DNA of 48,477 nt from Verrucomicrobiota bacterium. GTDB lineage: Bacteria; Verrucomicrobiota; Verrucomicrobiia; Limisphaerales; UBA9464. Below, piece after piece: positions 27,306 through 36,279 of this stretch; position 1 is the stretch's first letter; every line of letters begins with the position of its first letter. The translations under genes were made by a program, and so were the position numbers. The stretch lies in assembly GCA_947471985.1 (NCBI GenBank), contig CANIZL010000048.1, positions 1 to 48,477 on the forward strand, read 5' to 3'. The notes under the pieces are model-generated. The model searched no databases. It was not told the origin of the DNA and saw nothing but the letters and a program-made list of their open reading frames with translations.

Positions 27306-28157
27306 CTAGCGCCAAAGCGGATTCAGTGCGGTGTGGTGGCCGATGCGGATGCTTTGATCAATGGCCTGGGTGATGTGTTCCTTGGCCAATTGCACGGCGT
27401 GGCTCAGCCGGCAGCCCAGGGCGAGGTAACCGGTGATGGCTGCCGCATAGGTGCAGCCGGTGCCGTGCGTGGCGACGCCGCGGATCCGGGGCGCCGACAG
27501 CAGTAATTCCTCGCGGCCGTCCCAGAAGATGTCCGTGGCTTCGGCGGGATCGGTGAGATGTCCGCCCTTGGCGAGGATGGCGCAGCCGTAGCGGGAACGC
27601 AGTTCGCGGGCGGCACAGCGGAGTTCCTCGACGGAATTGAATTCGGCCGCCGGCCGGCCGAGCAGCGCGGCGAGTTCGTCGACATTGGGCGTTAACAAAG
27701 TCGCCAAGGGCACCAACCGGGTGACCAGCGCTGCGATCGCGTCGGATTGCAGCAGGCGGGCGCCGGAAGTGGCGATCATCACGGGATCGACGACGAGCGG
27801 CGGGGTCTTGCGGGACGTCTTGCGCGCCGAAGTGCGGGCAGATCCCAGTTCGGTCCAGAAATCCGCCACGGTCTGGATGATTTCGGCGTTGAAAAGCATG
27901 CCGGTCTTGGCGGCGGCGGGCGGCAATTCGGCCCAGACCGCGTCCAGTTGGGCGCGGACGAAGGCGGGCGGCGTGGCGTGGGTGGCCGTGACGGCCGCGG
28001 GGTTTTGCGCGGTCAGGCACGTGACCACCGACGTGCCGTGCACACCGAGGGCCAGGAAGGTTTTCAGATCGGCCTGGAGTCCGGCGCCGCCGCCGGAGTC
28101 GGAGCCGGCCACGGTCAGGGCGATGGGCTGGCGGGCCCGGTGGGTGCGTCGAGTCAT
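27306..28157 (-). CDS. thiD: Hydroxymethylpyrimidine/phosphomethylpyrimidine kinase
   Basis: This protein has 283 residues. ThiD blocks are [17 protein letters not shown] (14-30), the TCLTAQN motif, [26 protein letters not shown], and [17 protein letters not shown] with the anion-hole GTGC. It phosphorylates HMP and HMP-P in the cytoplasm for the pyrimidine half of thiamine. No other thiamine gene is visible. It starts 23 bases after the stop of the DUF1552 gene, so they may share a transcript although their roles are unrelated. Confidence 0.95.
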   Translation of the reverse strand: MTRRTHRARQPIALTVAGSDSGGGAGLQADLKTFLALGVHGTSVVTCLTAQNPAAVTATHATPPAFVRAQLDAVWAELPPAAAKTGMLFNAEIIQTVADFWTELGSARTSARKTSRKTPPLVVDPVMIATSGARLLQSDAIAALVTRLVPLATLLTPNVDELAALLGRPAAEFNSVEELRCAARELRSRYGCAILAKGGHLTDPAEATDIFWDGREELLLSAPRIRGVATHGTGCTYAAAITGYLALGCRLSHAVQLAKEHITQAIDQSIRIGHHTALNPLWR

Positions 28158-28180
28158 GGGAAGACGAGTGGCGGGGTTGA

Positions 28181-29671
28181 TCAGGCCGTCGCGGGTTTGC
28201 CGGCAAAATTCGGATCGCTCAGGCCGGCCAGTTCTCCGGTGCTGTCGGCAAATTTATCCGCCCGCACCCCGAAGCGCCGAAGCAGACCCAGATGCAGGTT
28301 CGCCATCGGCGTGTCGTTGTCGTAAACCAGATGCCGCCCGGTGGCCACCGACCCGCCGCCACGCCCGGCCAGGACGAGGGGCAAATTGTGGGGATTGTGC
28401 TGATTTCCGTCGCGGATCCCGGCGCCGTGCAGGATCAGGCAATGATCCAGCAGGGTGCCATCGCCTTCGCGATACGAGCGCAGCCGATCCAGGAAATACG
28501 CCAGCTGCTCGGAATGCCACTGATTGATCCGGCGGTACATTTCCAGCTTGTCCGCGTGGTTCTCGTGGTGGCTGTTCTCGTGGAATCCCCCTTTGACGCC
28601 GTCGAGGAAGCTGAAGTCGCGGCCGCTGACCGAATTGCCAAACATGAAGGTGCTGACCCGGGTGGAGTCCGTGTAGAAAGCGAGGGCCATCAGATCGAGC
28701 ATCAGCTTCACGTGTTCCTGATGCCGCACGCCGCGTTCGCTGGCCTGGCCCGGATCGGTGAAGGGATCGAAACGCTTCGACCAGTCGGCGACGCGCCCGC
28801 CGAGTTGTTCGAGCGCTTTGACCGTGACGGGATCCGCCAGGTATTGCTCGCGCTGGTGGTGGGTTTCGAATTCGATGCGTTTCTCGATCGCCCGCACGCT
28901 ATCGAGATATTCCTGCAGTTTGAGTCGATCGGCGGAACTTACGCGCGACTGGAGCCGTCGGGTGTCCTCGGCGACCAGATCCAGCACGCTGCGTTCCTGA
29001 TCCAGATTGCGCGGCCGACCGCCGGCGTCGTTGCCGCGCCGGAACATGCGATCAAAGGCCATGCGGGGATGGACCTCCTTGGTCAGCGGGGTGGTGGGCG
29101 TGGCCCAGCTGATGTGGGCCCCGTAGAGCTGGGTAAAGCCGACGTTGGTATCGACGCCAGTGGAGGGCGGCTCGATGCCGAGTTCCAGGGAGGGCAGGGG
29201 CGTGAAATTGCCGACCACCTGGGCGATGCGCTGATCGACCGAGGTGTTGCCGGCGCAGAGATCGGCGCCGGTCGTGCGGGTGATGGTGGTGCTGGTGAGC
29301 CAGCCGCCGGTTTTTACGTAATGTCCGTCGCCGGTGAAGGTGGCCTTGTTGCTGAGCTGCGTGAGGATGAGCAGCTCGGACTGGTGGCGGGCGAGGGGTT
29401 CGAGGATGGAAGCAAGCTTGAAATCCCGGCCGCGGCCCGTGGGTGTCCAATGGTTTTGGTTCACGCCGTTGGGCATGTACAACGCGGCAAAACGCAGGGG
29501 AAATGGGTTGGCCGCCCCCGGCGTGGCTGCCGGTCCTTTGACGGGTGCCTCGGCCCAGGCGGGGAGCGATTCCATCCACGGCAGGGCCAGAGTGACCCCC
29601 AGTCCGCGCAAGGCGGCGCGGCGGGAGAGACCGCCGACGGGGCGGGGAGCGGGTGAAGACGGGGCGTTCAC
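28181..29671 (-). CDS. DUF1552 domain protein, Tat-exported
   Basis: This protein has 496 residues. The N-terminus [23 protein letters not shown] carries a twin-arginine motif and a hydrophobic stretch, so it is probably exported folded. The rest matches DUF1552, common in planctomycetes and Verrucomicrobia. Visible marks include [18 protein letters not shown] near the start, [31 protein letters not shown], and the C-terminal [22 protein letters not shown] segment. Members are often coupled to DUF1592/1587 cytochrome proteins, but no such neighbour occurs here. Function is unknown, possibly in periplasmic degradation or redox processes. Confidence 0.9.
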   Translation of the reverse strand: MNAPSSPAPRPVGGLSRRAALRGLGVTLALPWMESLPAWAEAPVKGPAATPGAANPFPLRFAALYMPNGVNQNHWTPTGRGRDFKLASILEPLARHQSELLILTQLSNKATFTGDGHYVKTGGWLTSTTITRTTGADLCAGNTSVDQRIAQVVGNFTPLPSLELGIEPPSTGVDTNVGFTQLYGAHISWATPTTPLTKEVHPRMAFDRMFRRGNDAGGRPRNLDQERSVLDLVAEDTRRLQSRVSSADRLKLQEYLDSVRAIEKRIEFETHHQREQYLADPVTVKALEQLGGRVADWSKRFDPFTDPGQASERGVRHQEHVKLMLDLMALAFYTDSTRVSTFMFGNSVSGRDFSFLDGVKGGFHENSHHENHADKLEMYRRINQWHSEQLAYFLDRLRSYREGDGTLLDHCLILHGAGIRDGNQHNPHNLPLVLAGRGGGSVATGRHLVYDNDTPMANLHLGLLRRFGVRADKFADSTGELAGLSDPNFAGKPATA

Positions 29672-29868
29672 GGGATTTATTTTAGCACGGGACCGGACGA
29701 GTGCACTGGGGAAGACGGGGGGGCGACCGGGTAAATTCTAGGCAATTGCCGTCCTGAGGTCGCAGCCGGCGGCCGTGAGGTGGGGCGTCGAGCGGGGGAT
29801 CCCCCCCGGGAGGAGGGTCCGAATGGTTTGGAACTTTTGCCGGGATGGAGTTATGAACCAAGGCGCGC

Positions 29869-31203
29869 ATGGCTCAGTTTACTTACAAGGCCCGAAGACA
29901 ATCCGGCGAACTCGTGGAGGGCGTCCTGGACGCCGGAGATCGTTCGGCGGCCCTCGGGCAGCTGGAGCGCAGTGGGCTGCGCCCGTTTTCCCTGGTCGCC
30001 CCCCCCGCGGGCGCCGCGGCCAAGTCGGCCGCAAAACCGGGGCGGGCCGCCCGGGCCACCGCCAGTTCCGGGAAGGCCGATGCCGCAGCTTCCGGCGGCA
30101 GCAATGCCCTGCCGGCCTCCATCCGCGGGTTGTTCACGCGTCAACGCAAGCCCACCCTGCAGGAGTTGGCCACGTACACGCAGCAGTTGTCCAACCTGCT
30201 CCGCGCCGGCATGCCCTTGACCGCCGCCCTGCGCTCCATGGCCAGCCTCACGTCCAAGGGCATCCCGGGGCACGTGAGCGATCAATTGAAACAGGACGTC
30301 ATCGAGGGCCGCGGATTGTCGGACGCGATGGAACGTCAAAATCACGTTTTCCCCGATCTCGTCATCAACATGGTGCGGGCGGGCGAGCACTCCGGCGCGT
30401 TGCAGGAGGTGTTGCGGCGGCTGGCCAGCCATTTCGAGCGCTTTGCCGAAGTGCAGGCCAAATTCAAGTCGGCGATGATTTACCCGATGGTGGTCATGTC
30501 GGTCGGGGTGGTGTTGGTGTTTTTCTTCATGACGGTGATGATGCCCCAGTTCAGCTCCTTCTTTGAGAGCATGAACATGGGCGGCGACCGGATGCCGACG
30601 TCCACCAAGCTGTTGATTGGGGCGAGTAATTTCATGAAGCGTTACTGGTGGGCTTTTCCGCTCAGCGGGGTGCTCACCTGGATGATTGTACGCCGGTACG
30701 CGGCCACGGAAGGCGGACGGCGTCGCTTGGATGCCTTCAAGATGCGGGCTCCGATACTGGGCGGCGTCGTGCGGCTCAATCTGTTCGGTCAGTTCGCTCG
30801 AACCCTGTCCACGTTGTTGCAGAATGGTGTCCCGGTGTTGAGCGCCCTGAAGATCACCGAGGCGGTGGTGCCCAATTCGATCCTCAAGGACGCGATCGCC
30901 GCCACCCGGGATGCAGTGACGGACGGAAAAACCCTGGCGCAACCGCTGGCCCAGTCCGGAATTTTTCCGCAGTTGATGATCGATCTGATCCGCATCGGCG
31001 AGGAAACCGGCGACGTGCCGGCCGCGTTGAATAACGTGGCGGAGACTTACGAGGGGGATCTGAATATCGCGCTGCGGACGATGACCAACCTGATCGAGCC
31101 GGTGCTCATCGTGGCCATTGCCGTGGTCGTGGGCTTTTTGCTGATCAGTGTGATGCAGGCGATGTTTGCCATCACCAGCAGCATTCAAGGGCAAACCCGG
31201 TGA
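29869..31203 (+). CDS. Type II secretion/type IV pilus inner-membrane platform protein (GspF/PilC family)
   Basis: This protein has 444 residues. N-terminal FTYKARRQSGELVEGVLDA is the usual GspF start. The two T2SSF domains (about 95-220 and 300-425) each end in membrane segments (IYPMVVMSVGVVLVFFFMTVMMP; EPVLIVAIAVVVGFLLISVM). The YTQQLSNLLRAGMPLTAALRSM and FARTLSTLLQNGVPVLSALK signatures are clear. An Ala-rich linker of about 45 residues (about 43-88) follows the first small domain and is longer than usual. It is the platform that couples the ATPase to pseudopilin assembly. It overlaps the next gene by four bases, heading an F-H-I-J-K operon. Confidence 0.93.
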   Translation: MAQFTYKARRQSGELVEGVLDAGDRSAALGQLERSGLRPFSLVAPPAGAAAKSAAKPGRAARATASSGKADAAASGGSNALPASIRGLFTRQRKPTLQELATYTQQLSNLLRAGMPLTAALRSMASLTSKGIPGHVSDQLKQDVIEGRGLSDAMERQNHVFPDLVINMVRAGEHSGALQEVLRRLASHFERFAEVQAKFKSAMIYPMVVMSVGVVLVFFFMTVMMPQFSSFFESMNMGGDRMPTSTKLLIGASNFMKRYWWAFPLSGVLTWMIVRRYAATEGGRRRLDAFKMRAPILGGVVRLNLFGQFARTLSTLLQNGVPVLSALKITEAVVPNSILKDAIAATRDAVTDGKTLAQPLAQSGIFPQLMIDLIRIGEETGDVPAALNNVAETYEGDLNIALRTMTNLIEPVLIVAIAVVVGFLLISVMQAMFAITSSIQGQTR

Positions 31204-31796
31204 AGCCATTCGCCCCCGTGTGTGCCGGTGTCGGTCGCCGGGTCCACTTCCAGGGGCCGCGGCGGGCCTTCACCTTGATCGAATTGATGGTGGCGATCGC
31301 CATCATCGGGATCTCCCTGGCGGTGGCGATTCCCAACCTGCGGCAGATGGTGCGATCGCCGATTGCGCAGGCCACGAAGGATTTCCTCGATGCCACGCGG
31401 GAAGCGCGCAATCGGTCGATCATGCTGGGCCAGCCGATGCAGTTGGTGATCGGGGCGGATGCGCAGCAGACGTGGATGTTGATCGAGCCCGCGCCGGTGG
31501 GGGTCTTGGGCGCCAAGAACGGGGTGACGCAGGGTGGGTTGATGGATCGGGAGGCGGCCAACTGGGACGGCCCCAAGATGGTGAGTCACTTCACCCTGCA
31601 CGATGACGTGGCGTTCCGGAAACTGGTGGTGAACGGCCGGGATTACATTACCTCCTCCGACTCCACGGCGATCCGGTTTTATCCCAATGGCACCGCGGAT
31701 CATTGTGTGGCGGAAATGACCTGGCTGCACAAAGAAGCCCGGCGGTTCACGGTGGAAGTGATGACCGGGTACGTGGACGTGGAGGAGGTAAAATGA
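31200..31796 (+). CDS. GspH-like type II secretion pseudopilin
   Basis: This 198-residue protein has a class III prepilin signal: a basic leader (1-23), cleavage expected after Ala23 before FTLIELMVAIAIIG, and Glu28 at mature position 5. The body is beta-rich and GspH-like, with DATREARNRSIMLGQPMQLVI. The GTG start overlaps the previous stop (GTGA). It would be cleaved by a prepilin peptidase not found in this window and join the pseudopilus tip. GspG is the alternative, but the length and lack of the major-pilin calcium loop favour H. Confidence 0.87.
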   Translation: MKPFAPVCAGVGRRVHFQGPRRAFTLIELMVAIAIIGISLAVAIPNLRQMVRSPIAQATKDFLDATREARNRSIMLGQPMQLVIGADAQQTWMLIEPAPVGVLGAKNGVTQGGLMDREAANWDGPKMVSHFTLHDDVAFRKLVVNGRDYITSSDSTAIRFYPNGTADHCVAEMTWLHKEARRFTVEVMTGYVDVEEVK

Positions 31797-32200
31797 ACTA
31801 CTCGCCCGCTCCCAGCCGCAATCGTCACCGCGCCGCGTTCACGCTAATCGAGGTGGCGATTGCGAGCGTCATCCTCGCAGTGGCGTTGTTTGCGATTCTA
31901 CAAATCTGCAGCGTCTGCCTGAAGGGAACCCGACTGCTGACGCGCAATCATGTGGATGCCACGTCCCTGGCCGCCCAATTGTCCCTGACCAATCGCGTTG
32001 AGGAAGGGACGGATTCGGGGACGTTTGGCGAGGATTACCCGGGCTATTCCTGGGTGCGCAACATTTCGGAGTACACGACCAACGGCCTGTATCAGGTGGA
32101 ATTTCAAGTGCTCGGGCAGACCCGGGACGGCCGCGAAGACCGGTCGGAGATGACGATTCTACTCTATCGACCCGATGCGGTCCGGAGGGTGGGCCGATGA
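31793..32200 (+). CDS. GspI-like type II secretion pseudopilin
   Basis: This is a 135-residue protein with a prepilin leader RHRAAFTLIEVAIASVILAVALFAIL. Cleavage would follow Ala15 and Glu20 is mature position 5. The short body fits a minor pseudopilin of the I type. The ATG overlaps the preceding stop (ATGA) and is preceded by GGAGGAGG, a strong ribosome binding site within the upstream gene. It also overlaps the following gene by four bases. Confidence 0.83.
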   Translation: MNYSPAPSRNRHRAAFTLIEVAIASVILAVALFAILQICSVCLKGTRLLTRNHVDATSLAAQLSLTNRVEEGTDSGTFGEDYPGYSWVRNISEYTTNGLYQVEFQVLGQTRDGREDRSEMTILLYRPDAVRRVGR

Positions 32201-32943
32201 CGCTGCGACGGGAAAGGTGGGAGGCGGAGCCGCTCCGATCCGGGACGTTACCGGGCGCGTGCAACCGGCGTGGGCGTGCGGCGTTCACCATTCTGGAAGT
32301 GCTGGTGGCATTGTTCATTTTTTCGGCGGTGCTGACCTCGCTGTACGCCACCTGGCGTCTGGTGTTGCAGAGTAATGCGGCGGGCCTGTTGATTGCGGCC
32401 AATGCCCAGCGGGCGCGGATGGCCATGCAGACGGTGGAGGAGGCGGTGGGATCGGCGGTGATGTTCAACAGCAATACGAACTACGCGTTCGTTGCGGATA
32501 CCAGCGGTAATTTTGCCGCGGTCTCGCTGGTGGGGCATCTCAGCGATTCCTTTCCAGCGAGCGGGCGCTTTGAAGGCGAGCGCATTCGGCGGGTCACGTT
32601 CATGGTGGAGAACGGACCGGACGGCGAACCGGCCCTGATGATGCGGCAGAATTCCATGCTGGCGGCGGACACCGACAAGGTGGAGTCCTATCCCGTACTG
32701 CTGGCCAAGGATGTCTCGCTGTTCACCATGGAATTTTGGGATCAGCGCAAGAACGAGTACGTGAACGAGTGGGTGAATCCGCGCCTGCTGCCCCCGCTGG
32801 TGCGGATCACGCTCGGGTTTGGGGTGCGGCAACGGCGGCAGTCGGAGCCGGACGAACTCGTCACCCGGGTGGTGCGGATCTATGGCGTGGGCGTGGATGG
32901 CTCGCTGCAGGGCGGGGCGCCGACGCCGGTGCGTCCGAACTGA
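32197..32943 (+). CDS. GspJ-like type II secretion pseudopilin
   Basis: This 248-residue protein has a long basic leader followed by FTILEVLVALFIFSAVLTSLYATWRLVL. Cleavage would follow Ala29, with Glu34 at mature position 5. The large beta-rich body with TVEEAVGSAVMFN and an EFWDQRKNEYVNEWV segment near the C-terminus agrees with GspJ, the biggest minor pseudopilin after K. It overlaps GspI-like by four bases and ends two bases before the K-like gene. Confidence 0.84.
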   Translation: MTLRRERWEAEPLRSGTLPGACNRRGRAAFTILEVLVALFIFSAVLTSLYATWRLVLQSNAAGLLIAANAQRARMAMQTVEEAVGSAVMFNSNTNYAFVADTSGNFAAVSLVGHLSDSFPASGRFEGERIRRVTFMVENGPDGEPALMMRQNSMLAADTDKVESYPVLLAKDVSLFTMEFWDQRKNEYVNEWVNPRLLPPLVRITLGFGVRQRRQSEPDELVTRVVRIYGVGVDGSLQGGAPTPVRPN

Positions 32944-32945
32944 AC

Positions 32946-34046
32946 ATGAAACTTTCCTCCCATTCTGGTCCGGGCCGATCCCCCGGAGTTCGAGCGGGCG
33001 CCGAACGCGGATTGGCGCTGGTGGTGGTCATGGTTTTGGTGCTGTCGATGGCCGTGATTGCCGGCGCGTTTGCGTACGCGATGAAAATCGAAACGCGCCT
33101 CTCGGTGCGGACCCAATCCAACGGGGAATTGGAATGGCTGGGCCGCTCCGGTGTGGAATTTGCCCGTTGGGTGTTGGAACAGCAGAGGCGGATTCCCGGG
33201 GAAGGTCGCTATCACGCCCTGAATCAATTCTGGGCGGGTGGCCCGGGACCCACCAATGACGTCGATAATCCGTTCATCGGGACGACGCTGAAGAATCTGG
33301 AGGTGGGGCCGGGGCGGATCAGCATTGAGATCGTGGATGCCGAGCGGAAGCTGAACATCAACCGGATGAACGACCCGCGGCGCATGCAGTTGATTCTGGA
33401 GCAGATGGGGGTCGTGGGCGGTGATGCCGACTCGCTGATCAACGCGATCGGCGACTGGCGGGATCCCGATAACAATCCCCGAGCGGGCAACGGGGCCGAG
33501 GACGATTTCTATCTGGGGATGGATCCGCCGTATTATGCCAAGAATGCGCCGATCGATGACATCTCGGAGCTGCTGAAGATCCGGGGGGTGACGCCGGAAC
33601 TCTACTGGGGTGCACGGTTCCGGGGACGGAGCCGGGAGTCGGGGCAGGAAGCGGGTCCGATTCCTGCCATTGGCCTGGCGGACGTGTTTTGCGCCGTGTC
33701 GGGCGACGGTGTGAATATCAATACGGCGCCGTTGCCGGTATTGCAGGTGATCATGGGGGGCGATCCCTTTATTGCGCAGCAGGTGATGACGCAACGGGCC
33801 GGGTTGGACGGCGTGGACGGCACCTTCGATGACACCCCGTTTCCCACCCCTCCGAATCTGGGACAACTGACTGCCGGCGGCGCCGGGGCCGTGCCGGGGG
33901 CCGGGGTGGGATTGGTGACGTCCAGCAGCGTTTTTGAAATCCGGGTGACGGCCGAGATCGGTGGCCTGCGGAAACGCTATTTTGCCTTATTCCGCCAAGG
34001 CGGTGTTCCGCTCGGCCAGGTGATGGTGTTTCACCCGGACGAGTAA
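32946..34046 (+). CDS. GspK-like type II secretion minor pseudopilin
   Basis: This 366-residue protein starts with a leader and hydrophobic helix RGLALVVVMVLVLSMAVIAGAFAYAMK that lacks Glu at position 5, as is characteristic of GspK. SGVEFARWVLEQQ, ISIEIVDAERKLNINRMND and INAIGDWRDPDNNPRAGNGAEDDFY are GspK-type motifs, the last resembling its calcium-binding region. The later VNINTAPLPVLQVI is a helix-hairpin-helix-like segment. GspK caps the pseudopilus tip with I and J. It is the last gene of the operon, convergent with a LamG-like gene 15 bases away. Confidence 0.9.
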   Translation: MKLSSHSGPGRSPGVRAGAERGLALVVVMVLVLSMAVIAGAFAYAMKIETRLSVRTQSNGELEWLGRSGVEFARWVLEQQRRIPGEGRYHALNQFWAGGPGPTNDVDNPFIGTTLKNLEVGPGRISIEIVDAERKLNINRMNDPRRMQLILEQMGVVGGDADSLINAIGDWRDPDNNPRAGNGAEDDFYLGMDPPYYAKNAPIDDISELLKIRGVTPELYWGARFRGRSRESGQEAGPIPAIGLADVFCAVSGDGVNINTAPLPVLQVIMGGDPFIAQQVMTQRAGLDGVDGTFDDTPFPTPPNLGQLTAGGAGAVPGAGVGLVTSSSVFEIRVTAEIGGLRKRYFALFRQGGVPLGQVMVFHPDE

Positions 34047-34061
34047 CGGCCGGACGATCGG

Positions 34062-34979
34062 CTACGGTTTCGAACGGCGGGGCAGTTGGCCGACGCCGCC
34101 GGGGAGTTGATTCAGCGTGGTGATTTCGTTCGGGGACAAGGCCCGATTAAAGAGGGCCAGATCATCCATCCACCCGGTGTAGCCCAGCCCGAGCATGATC
34201 AGGCACTTTTCCATATCCCAGGTGAACGTCTGAAGGTGGAGGGGGATCTCGCCTTGCAGTTGGCCATCCAGATAAAAGCGGGTCACGGCGTCCGCCTGGC
34301 CGGTATTGTAGTGGTCCCAGGTGAAGGCCACGTGGGTCCAGCGGTCGCGGGAAAAGGGCGGGTGAACCACGGTGACCAGCGGCTTTTCCGTCGCGGGCAG
34401 GCTGTCCCAGTCCCGCTTTTTTGGATTCCAAACCGGCAGGTCCGCCAGGGCGCCCAGACGGAAGTGCCGCGGCTTCTCGTCCTTGGTGAAATCGGTGAAG
34501 AAAGAGGCATCATTCCAATTCCGGGGAGTGATTTGCAGGGGGTCACAATAATCGGGGGCCAGATCGGCATCGGGGCTCACGCGCAGCCAGAACGAGACGG
34601 TGCCGCTCCAGTGGTTGGAACGATACGCCACATTGCGGGCGCCTTGGAAGGCGACGAGTTCGTCCATCTTCCGTTCAAACCGCAAGGCGCCGCCGTAACG
34701 ACCGGCCCCGGGCGCGAGATGGACCGCATTATTGGTCGGCAGCCCGGGGTGGACGTTGCGGGGGTGTCCCCATTGGGGCGCCGACTGCAGGCGCCGGTCG
34801 CCCAGGGCAAAGTCGGCATCCACCTGATTATCGAAGCTGGCGTGGAAGGTAAGCGCCCGGCCGAGGGCGGCCCGCGTCCCATGCTCCGAGCTGGTGACGC
34901 AGCCGAAGCCGAGGAGGCTGGTCAGGAGAAGTCCCAACAGGGGACCGGGGCGGGAGGCAAAAGACGGGAAATGCTTCAT
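34062..34979 (-). CDS. LamG/concanavalin A-like domain protein, probable lipoprotein
   Basis: This 305-residue protein starts MKHFPSFASR and has a hydrophobic stretch ending LLGFGC. Cys27 could be the lipidated residue, though Phe at -2 is atypical. The body is a LamG-like beta sandwich with LTFHASFDNQVDADFALGD, GGALRFERKM, GTVSFWLRVSPD, WTHVAFTWDH, RFYLDGQLQG and the closing GWMDDLALFNRALSPNEI. Such domains bind carbohydrate or act as surface proteins in PVC bacteria. A longer frame to 35333 overlaps aroQ and is not supported. It is convergent with the T2SS-like operon and could be a substrate of it, but that is only a guess. Confidence 0.83.
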   Translation of the reverse strand: MKHFPSFASRPGPLLGLLLTSLLGFGCVTSSEHGTRAALGRALTFHASFDNQVDADFALGDRRLQSAPQWGHPRNVHPGLPTNNAVHLAPGAGRYGGALRFERKMDELVAFQGARNVAYRSNHWSGTVSFWLRVSPDADLAPDYCDPLQITPRNWNDASFFTDFTKDEKPRHFRLGALADLPVWNPKKRDWDSLPATEKPLVTVVHPPFSRDRWTHVAFTWDHYNTGQADAVTRFYLDGQLQGEIPLHLQTFTWDMEKCLIMLGLGYTGWMDDLALFNRALSPNEITTLNQLPGGVGQLPRRSKP

Positions 34980-35096
34980 GCGGGTGAGCCGGGAAAAGGT
35001 CCGATCAGTCGGCCCTTCGCAAGCGAAGCCCGGGTGGTTTCGGGGGGGCAACACTCTTCCTGACACTGGCGTCCCACCGATTACAGTCCGGCCGCG

Positions 35097-35534
35097 ATGA
35101 ACATCCTGTTCTTGAATGGTCCGAACCTCAATCTGCTGGGCACCCGGCAGCCGGAGGTCTACGGGCGGACCACCCTGGCGGACATTGAGGCCCGGGTGCG
35201 GGCGCGGGCGACGCAGCTCGGGGTGACGATGGAATTTCGGCAATCCAATTTGGAGGGCGAATTGGTGACCTGGCTGCAGCAGGCGCCCGGTCAATTTCAG
35301 GCCATCGTGCTGAATGCGGCCGCCTACACCCATACCTCCATCGCGTTGCGGGATGCCATTTCAGCGATCGCGGTACCGGTGATCGAGGTGCATTTATCCA
35401 ACATCCATGCCCGCGAAGCCTTTCGTCATCACTCCATGATCGCTCCGGTCTGCCGGGGACAAATCGCTGGATTCGGGGCGGAATCCTATGTCTTGGGGCT
35501 TTTAGCGGCCGTTAACGTTTGCGAAAAGCCGTAA
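35097..35534 (+). CDS. aroQ: Type II 3-dehydroquinate dehydratase
   Basis: This protein has 145 residues, the normal size. It begins ILFLNGPNLNLLGTRQPEVYG with the catalytic Tyr22, then has the FRQSNLEGEL motif, LNAAAYTHTSIALRDA with the conserved Asn, VIEVHLSNIHAREAFRHHS with the catalytic His and Arg, and the GFGAESYVLGL end. It dehydrates 3-dehydroquinate to 3-dehydroshikimate in the shikimate pathway in the cytoplasm. Its stop lies in the stem of an intrinsic terminator, so it ends its own transcript ahead of accB. Confidence 0.96.
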   Translation: MNILFLNGPNLNLLGTRQPEVYGRTTLADIEARVRARATQLGVTMEFRQSNLEGELVTWLQQAPGQFQAIVLNAAAYTHTSIALRDAISAIAVPVIEVHLSNIHAREAFRHHSMIAPVCRGQIAGFGAESYVLGLLAAVNVCEKP

Positions 35535-35567
35535 ACTCAAGTTTTTTGTTTAGTTGACGGCATTTTT
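35528..35567 (+). terminator. Intrinsic terminator of aroQ
   Basis: GCCGTAAACT (35528-35537) pairs with AGTTGACGGC (35552-35561) with one A-G mismatch, a loop of 14 bases rich in T, and a T5 run at 35563-35567. The aroQ stop codon is inside the left arm. This is the clearest terminator I see in the window. Confidence 0.65.
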
Positions 35568-35600
35568 CGGGAATATTTTCGGTTCGTGGAAACGGATCGC

Positions 35601-35628
35601 TTGACTTCGGTGTCACCAATTCGACACC
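35601..35628 (+). promoter_or_regulatory. Possible operator/promoter of accBC
   Basis: TTGACT (35601-35606) could be a -35 element. It is followed at once by a perfect inverted repeat GGTGTC-ACCAATTC-GACACC (35609-35628), about 120 bases before accB. No convincing -10 was found, so the promoter itself is uncertain. The inverted repeat is a candidate regulator site. Confidence 0.3.
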
Positions 35629-35751
35629 TTGGCCGCCTGTAAGTGTGGTCGTTTGTTTCAGTCGTTAGACCTGAGACGGCCGACCTTCGTAAGAAAGCTA
35701 AAACCACAACCGGTGGGAGTGTCGCACTGGTTGAACACAAAGAATAGCGCT

Positions 35752-36216
35752 GTGGACCTTAAAGAGATCAAGGCCATCATTGACTTGATGAAGAAGAATT
35801 CCCTCGCGGAATTCGAGCTCGAAGAAAAAGACTTCAAGATCAAGCTCAAACGGCCCATCGGGATGGTTTCCTCCCCGGCTGGGACCATGGTTGAGGATCC
35901 GGAGTTGACGGCGTTTGCTCCGTTGTCGCGGCAGTTGGCCTCCTCGGCCGCGCCGGTTTCGGCCGCCAGCAATGGCGATGCCGAGATCAAGTCCCCGATG
36001 ATCGGAACGTTCTATCGGGCGCCTTCGCCGGACGCCGCGCCGTATGCGGAAGTCGGTGTGGAAGTGGGTCCGGATACCGTGGTTTGCATCATTGAAGCCA
36101 TGAAAGTGATGAATGAGATCAAGGCGGAACGCCGCGGTATCATCACTGCGGTGGTGGCGGAAAACACCAAGCCGGTTGAGTTTGGCCAGCCGCTGTTCCG
36201 CATTCGCCCGATTTAA
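35752..36216 (+). CDS. accB: Biotin carboxyl carrier protein of acetyl-CoA carboxylase
   Basis: This 154-residue protein opens with DLKEIKAIIDLMKKNSLAEFE, the usual N-terminal segment. A short Ala/Ser/Pro linker (about 40-78) precedes the biotinyl domain IKSPMIGTFYRAPSPDA, with Lys118 in EAMKVMNEI, the biotinylation site. The GTG at 35752 was chosen because it matches the family's N-terminus; the frame stays open to 35629 but that part is not conserved. It carries CO2 between AccC and the transferase. It is immediately upstream of accC with a 63-base gap. Confidence 0.93.
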   Translation: MDLKEIKAIIDLMKKNSLAEFELEEKDFKIKLKRPIGMVSSPAGTMVEDPELTAFAPLSRQLASSAAPVSAASNGDAEIKSPMIGTFYRAPSPDAAPYAEVGVEVGPDTVVCIIEAMKVMNEIKAERRGIITAVVAENTKPVEFGQPLFRIRPI

Positions 36217-36279
36217 CGTCGTCACCCCTTCCCCCTGCCCCCCTTGTTTGCCCGTAATCGTACGCCTTCCGGCCCCTAC

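Noticed and set aside
25127-27373. Long plus-strand frame opposite queA and the ABC-F gene
   Set aside because: Gly/Ala-rich shadow with no motif; both minus-strand genes are unmistakable.
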